Source: Neoechinorhynchus agilis (Eukaryota > Acanthocephala). Taken from it: a DNA stretch of 64,000 bases. Positions 58,942 through 64,000 of the stretch are shown here, piece after piece. Position numbers and translations under genes: made by a program. The first letter of the stretch is position 1; every line of letters starts with the position of its first letter. The notes beneath the pieces were generated by a model. That model saw only the letters and a list, made by a program, of their open reading frames with translations. It was not told where the DNA came from and did not search any database. The stretch is from the NCBI GenBank assembly GCA_051530055.1, contig CM121341.1:19220001-19284000 (forward strand), read 5' to 3'.

Positions 58942-60325
58942 TCATTCTGTTTTGAGTTTCTTTTCATTTTTCGGATTGTTTGTGAAAAGGAGCGGCACTC
59001 CGAGCAAGAGTGTTGCAACCAGGACTGACAAACACGTAGCGTAGTAGGGAAGCGCGCAAGGTATAAATCTTCTATATTGATCATGCCTCTTTGGTCTGAT
59101 CGGTATCAGTGTAGAAGAATGGATTTTGCTTAAACCAACGCGTTCATAATCCACTACGAACTTAAACACTCCATAAGTGTCGGGCAGCGTTAATTGCGCA
59201 TGAAACCGACCGTTTTTGCATTCCATTGTTGTCCGAATGAATGGATCGAGTCGCACTAATTCAAGCTGCATATCACTTGCGCAAAACGGAGCAGTCCTCA
59301 CTCGACCATCGGAGTTGCGTTCCGTTAATGTTACCTCGGTTGAAAATTCAATTTTGTCACTTACTATATAATATGTGGAATTTTCGACTGCTTTTCGTTG
59401 GGTGTCCTCTGTATCGACAAGACGATGACTAACATTAGTCACCTGTAAGTTTCCCACGTTCATAAGAATCCAATCTGTCAAATAGAGGAGGAACTCGGAA
59501 TTTCCACCCTTGTAAAAATACGCATCAGTCACCATTTCAGTACTGCCAACGATTGCGACTCTTGCATTGTTACTTCTGGATTGCACTCGTGCGGCTAACA
59601 CGATTGCTGACGACTGTTCCGAGCCTCCAATAAAAGACGTTGGATTCCCAAACAAAAAAGGACTTGCAAGTTCACTTTGAATTTCAAGCCCATTTCCATG
59701 GACGAAAACTATACTGTCACTTTTACTTAATCTATCTGGAACATCCTGAGCAATATTGGAGCGGCTTGACAGTCGAATGTTAGTAACAGTACCATCGTTT
59801 TCGAAATGATCGACAACTACGCTTTCAGCTGAGGAATTCACTTTAACTCCAAAACGTCCACATAAATCCTTTACGGCATCGCCTATAAGCCGTAATTAAA
59901 GTTAAAATCTTCACTCCCCCTCCCCCAATATCATACCAATTACGTTGTCAACAACAATCAAAAGGCCTCTGCGTTGTTTATCATCTTGCAAAAACCTCAC
60001 GATTTCATCCGGGCTTAATCGACCCCCAAATTCTAAATAGAAAAAAGAAGATGTCACTTGAAGGTCGTGTCAAAATAAACAAACCCTTTGTTTTTGGTGC
60101 CGCAATGATCAAATGATCATAAAGGAACTCGCCGTGTGATTCCAGCTGAACCTGATCGTCTATAGCAGACCTGACAATAACCTCATAATCCAACGATCTG
60201 ATTGCCTCAATATAAGAGGAAAAGTAAGATTCATCGCGGTCACTTAGAAACAAAATCCGCTGCCTTTCCGCAAAAACCAACGTCAAAGCAAGCACGACAA
60301 TAGTTAACCATGGCTTTAGCATCAT
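58942..60325 (-). CDS. DDOST: Oligosaccharyltransferase 48-kDa subunit
   Basis: OST48/Wbp1 is a core membrane subunit of the ER complex that transfers glycans to asparagine. Three exons, 60325-60085, 60032-59937 and 59882-58942, join with GT-AG introns of about 50 bp. The signal peptide is MMLKPWLTIVVLALTLVFA. Then come RILFLSDRDESYFSSYIEAI, the conserved HGEFLYDHLIIAAP, FGGRLSPDEIVRF, NARVAIVGSTEMVTDAYF, LELVRLDPFIRTTMECKNG, LPDTYGVFKFVVDYERVG and RFIPCALPYYA. It ends with one membrane helix (CLSVLVATLLLGVPLLF) and a lysine-rich cytosolic tail with KKLKTE, an ER-retention-like end. Length, about 425 residues, is normal for the family. Confidence 0.94.
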
Positions 60326-60667
60326 TGCACTGTGAGTTAGAAAAACAATCTTACTTCAAAGTAGCGAATACGGAAGAATGGAATACCGAAGACTACAAAT
60401 ATCCAAAATACACGGTCTTCAAACGTAGACGATCGCCTGAATGGACGTAGAAAAATTCTATATCATACATGTTTTTTACGATGTCGTGACCAAAACAACG
60501 ATACTGAAATGATTGGCAACATGGATCGCTAAATATTGATAACATAATTTATGAGACGCTTATATTCTGTATTTATTGTTCTCGGCAATTACAACAAAAA
60601 CTTGTTTGTACGCAATTTGGAACCTCAATTATCGAGTTGCAAAAAATTGAATTACTAAATATTTCAA

Positions 60668-60790
60668 AAGAAGAAGCCTCGATGAGGCGAGGCTTCCTTT
60701 TTCGAAATATTTCTTAACAATAAAATACCTTTAACCGGGGGAGTATCTTCACCACAATTTTAACTTTATCATCCCGAAGGATTTAGTCGC
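60668..60790 (-). repeat. Dispersed 115-bp repeat
   Basis: Minus-strand copy with ATCCTTCGGGATGATAAAG, GGTGAAGATACTCCCCCGGT and GAAATATTTCG followed by AAGGAAGCCTCGCCTCATCG. It lies about 350 bp upstream of the OST48 start. The rest of 60326-61070 shows no gene. Confidence 0.65.
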
Positions 60791-61074
60791 AATTATGCAA
60801 TCATGGCAAAATTTGAACCGGAATTGGTTGGTCTCGTTGAATTTTCGAAAAAGAAGCCACACTTCTCTGTATCGATGAACCCTATTTCTGATTTCACTCG
60901 ATATTCTATCGATCCTTGCTGATTGAAAGTATTAAGACTTAAGTATATATGCTCATTGTCAATTACTGACGTATGTTTCGTCCAAAAATTCAAGAAATAA
61001 AGAAGCGATTTTTTGGATTCTCGGCTGATTTCTCAATCGCATGTTATCTTTTCAATGGAAAAACAAATCATATT

Positions 61075-63600
61075 TTTTCATTTACACACAACAACAAAAC
61101 GTTAGTGGTCGCGACCACACTCGCTGCGTTTCCTCTTTGGATCGCGAGACCAATGTTTTGGCGCAGGAACGGGTCAGCTCTCGTATTTCCTGTCTTGGCC
61201 TGGAGTCTACTCTGCATAACTCCTTCGTAAATCCAGGCGCCGAGCTACCGAGCGCACCAAGAGTCTCCACTCCAAAGGGTATAAGAACGTGAGACCTACT
61301 TAATTCTCTATATTTCGCCACCTCTCGATCCTCCGCGGCAGCAGCCGCTCCCCCTGGGGACTGCACCACAAACCTCCTTTTACTTGCCGCGAACGTGTCT
61401 ACACCCGTGGCGTCCCAGAGAAGACATTTGCCTTCTCGCCACGGGAATACGGTGACGCCATCCGGACGACCATCGAGTCGGCACAGGTTGTTTGGCTCTA
61501 AAATGTTTGGGACGTTCACCGCATTTAGGGCACGCGAAATTACGTCGTTCAATTCAGCATGCCGTTAGAAACGACCTCCTGATTTGTTGCAAACAAGACC
61601 ATGTAGTGGATCCACGATCATTCCACACTGGCAACGATGTTCGACACAAATCCGTAGTTCTAATCTGAGGGAAACTCCGATCCGAACTGCTTCGTCGACG
61701 AGGAGTGTTCCTACGGATGCAATGGGTATGGCTTCTAACCATGCTCCCGATTCTCTTGCAGAGACTGCCAGCAATCTAGCCCGGTCGATCTCTTCGCGAG
61801 AGCCTGAAATTAGCGAACTATGAGCTCGGGCGACTAAAGGTTTATCCCAGATAGACTGCTTTAGGCCATTCATGGGAACTTGGTTGTAACCCGTTTTCTT
61901 TCACCATTCCTGGACCGCAACTAGAAATTTGTCCGCTAAACAGAACATGGGTCTTAATATACGTTTTACCAGATCCCGATTCCCTTCGAATGATCCTAAA
62001 AACGCGGGCAACGACACATCTACTGTTTTTCGAATACCCAAGCCACCGGACGATACATGCAATGAAGCTTGTCGCCAGGCCTCGTCTGATAGCTGGATAT
62101 TTAAAATGTGCTCGATACACGCCCTCACAATGTCATCGAGCTTCTTTAACTTATCGACGTGCTTGAAGAAGGAAGCCGTACGCAGTTTATAAAGTAGTTT
62201 CGGGATGAAGAGGGTATTCTTGATTAGGAATAGAGCATCGTGTGACGAAAGTTCCCGGACTATCGCACATCATCGTGATGTTCGGGAGTAGATGGTCGAT
62301 TTCATTTTCCACATTAGAATCAAAAATACAGCTCTCTAGAAGACTCGGCCGGTCCAGAGTGATCAATTCTATACCGGGTGCCAGATTTCTAAAGCCTTTG
62401 GCGATTTCGTTCTGCGCTGACTCGTCTTCAATGTTCATTACCAACAGTTCGCATTTCCCTGCATTAAGCTCAACGCACAATCTCGCAGTCTTCCCAGATC
62501 GCGCAGTACTGCGGAGGGATCACCTCCGAGCGTGGCGTCATCCAGGTACCAAACGTTAAAGCTAGACTGGAGAGAGTGCGCTATAGGATTTACTGTAAGG
62601 GAGAATGCGATTGGACCGAGAGGGTCTCCCTGCTGTACTCCTCTTTCGGAACAAGTTAGTTAGTCGTTGAACAGCAAAGGAGTCGGGGTCCCGTATGCGT
62701 TGAGAAAATAAGGAAAAGCTTCTGGTGCGTGTCTTTTGAGTGCCTCAAACAGGACGGTACGGTGAATGGAACTGAAGGCATTTCTAGAGTCGCACTTCAA
62801 AATTACACACGGCGTTGAACGATTGGTGATAAAGTGGCCGAGTGCGTGGACAATGGCTTCGGACCCTCAGGGTGTGCAGCATCCCAGTTGGACTGGACGA
62901 AGTTGCTGCCCTATCTCTTCTGCAATACGCTTGCAAAGGATTTTACCTGCGAGCTGACGTAGAGCAGAGCCAGCGGCGATGAGACGAATCCCACCAGTCT
63001 TTTTGTTCAAAGCGCACAAAGATGCGCCAAAAAATAACTCAATTGCCCGCAGATGTAAATTTTTTTCGATGAAAAGGTCGACTAGTCGACAAAGATTGGT
63101 AGCGAGGGAGTGGCCTGCATCTGCAACTGAGAACGACATCATATCCTTTAGATGCTGAAGACGAAGCCCACGGTGAAGAAGGATATGGCCATTCTCAGTT
63201 CAACTGTCGAAGTGGAGTGTCTTTGAGGGACGGAACATGTAGGAATTTCTGTCTGGGTTCAACTTTGCGGATGCTTCAAATTTAAACCCTGAAATGCGGA
63301 GGGCGAATCACTTGCAAACGTATCAGAGGAGGACAAAATACGGACTGCTCCCCGAAAATCTCCATCGGCGAGTTTTGAAGATACGCGCTCAGCAAGCGTT
63401 CTCGTAGATGTTCGATGGCAGTTAGTCTCATTCGCACGTTGTTTGGAATCCTCCTTTGCTAAACGACGAATGCTCAAGAAACTTTCCTCAAAGAATACGA
63501 GGCGTCTTTTGATTGCCGCAGTGAGGGACCCCTCCGAACTGTCGCCAGCGGAAAGTACAAGTCTGGGGCAGTCCAGCAAAAGGGCGGTGAGTCATTTAGC
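61075..63600 (-). mobile_element. LINE with C-terminal restriction-like endonuclease domain, decayed
   Basis: Minus-strand pieces in order: LAERVSSKLADGDFRGAVRI followed by LSSSDTFA (N-terminal region of the RT), FFGASLCALNKKTGGIRLIA and GSALRQLAGKILCKRIAEEI (RT), then VLFEALKRHAPEAFPYF-type sequence near 62.7 kb. Further on come LNAGKCELLVMN, a CVEHRCQCGMIVDPLHGLVC zinc knuckle and NDVISRALNAVNVP. At the C-terminus RLDGRPDGVTVFPWREGKCL continues into LWDATGVDTFAASKRR, a PD-(D/E)xK pattern typical of restriction-like endonucleases, and then HVLIPFGVETLG. The frame shifts about five or six times, so the copy is dead. This RT type is widespread in aquatic invertebrates. Confidence 0.8.
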
Positions 63601-64000
63601 TACTAGATATCGTGCTCCCTTTGGGATCAGTTTCAGAATGTTGCTGGGAAGAACACGCACGAGGACCAAATCCCCCACAACGTGATTTGACGGGCCCATG
63701 AATGCGCAATCCGCGGTTAAAACAAATGTTTATTTTGGACCGATATTACGAAGTAGTACCAAGCGAGAGGCCCATTGGAACTTTCACTTGCGGGAGCTTT
63801 GCTTATATTGAAAGAGGTGAAAAGTGGGACTGATGGTCGTTGGCAGGAAATGGCCAACGTGCAACGTGTAATGGGATGGGTTGACTTCGCTAATTCTACT
63901 TTTGTAGATCGCGTGTTTTTTTCAGGATGCTGAATAAGGAAACCCCTAAAATATCGATCCAAAATAAACATTTGTTATCAACTACGTACAGTACTCAAAC
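63600..64000. other. Window end, no gene recognised
   Basis: Probably still flanking or 5' sequence of the LINE; an 84-codon minus-strand frame at 63717-63971 has no recognisable domain. Confidence 0.4.

Overview
This is a nuclear window from an invertebrate animal. Conserved animal or eukaryotic genes can be read on both strands: CAF-1 p60, SUCO, SURF1, a REPS-type EH protein, WDR4/Trm82, TBCCD1, NADP isocitrate dehydrogenase, ELL, ribosomal protein S9, SCOC, REEP and OST48. The DNA is AT-rich. Most introns are tiny (about 40-65 bp, GT-AG). Many start codons lie directly after, or a few bases after, a pyrimidine-AG acceptor. ELL and IDH are packed like an operon. Together this suggests spliced-leader trans-splicing, but no SL gene was seen, so it is inference. 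The phylum cannot be fixed from the window.

Layout: 1-7 kb holds CAF-1 p60, a four-exon gene of uncertain family and a short secreted peptide. 8-17 kb holds a four-helix membrane protein, an unknown disordered protein and SUCO. 17.6-20.6 kb is SURF1; its intron 1 carries a hairpin MITE and a 9-copy, 185-bp tandem array made of the intron 1/exon 2 acceptor region. 20.9-26.3 kb has an RTE LINE, the EH-domain gene and a LINE fragment nested in a small dispersed repeat. 26.6-34.2 kb is gene dense: WDR4, a small gene and TBCCD1 on +, then ELL and IDH on -. 35-41 kb has a lysine-rich gene, a 285-bp tandem array, a second RTE, RPS9, SCOC and a perfect 94-bp-arm palindrome. 41.2-56.2 kb is satellite DNA: about 140 copies of a 92-bp monomer embedded in a 203-bp satellite. 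57-60.3 kb has REEP and OST48. 61-63.6 kb is a decayed LINE with a restriction-like endonuclease domain.

The most interesting signals concern splicing. In REEP and IDH, and less firmly in SUCO and TBCCD1, one intron cannot be removed by GT-AG splicing without damaging a conserved domain. The excision that homology demands is bounded by inverted repeats and, in REEP and perhaps SUCO, by short direct repeats, as expected of introns born from MITE-like insertions. Abundant non-canonical introns of this sort are known from the tunicate Fritillaria; whether this animal is related is not shown here. The SURF1 array, which multiplies a 3' splice site and part of a coding exon, is the second striking feature. 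All of these calls come from reading by eye, without alignment tools or RNA data.
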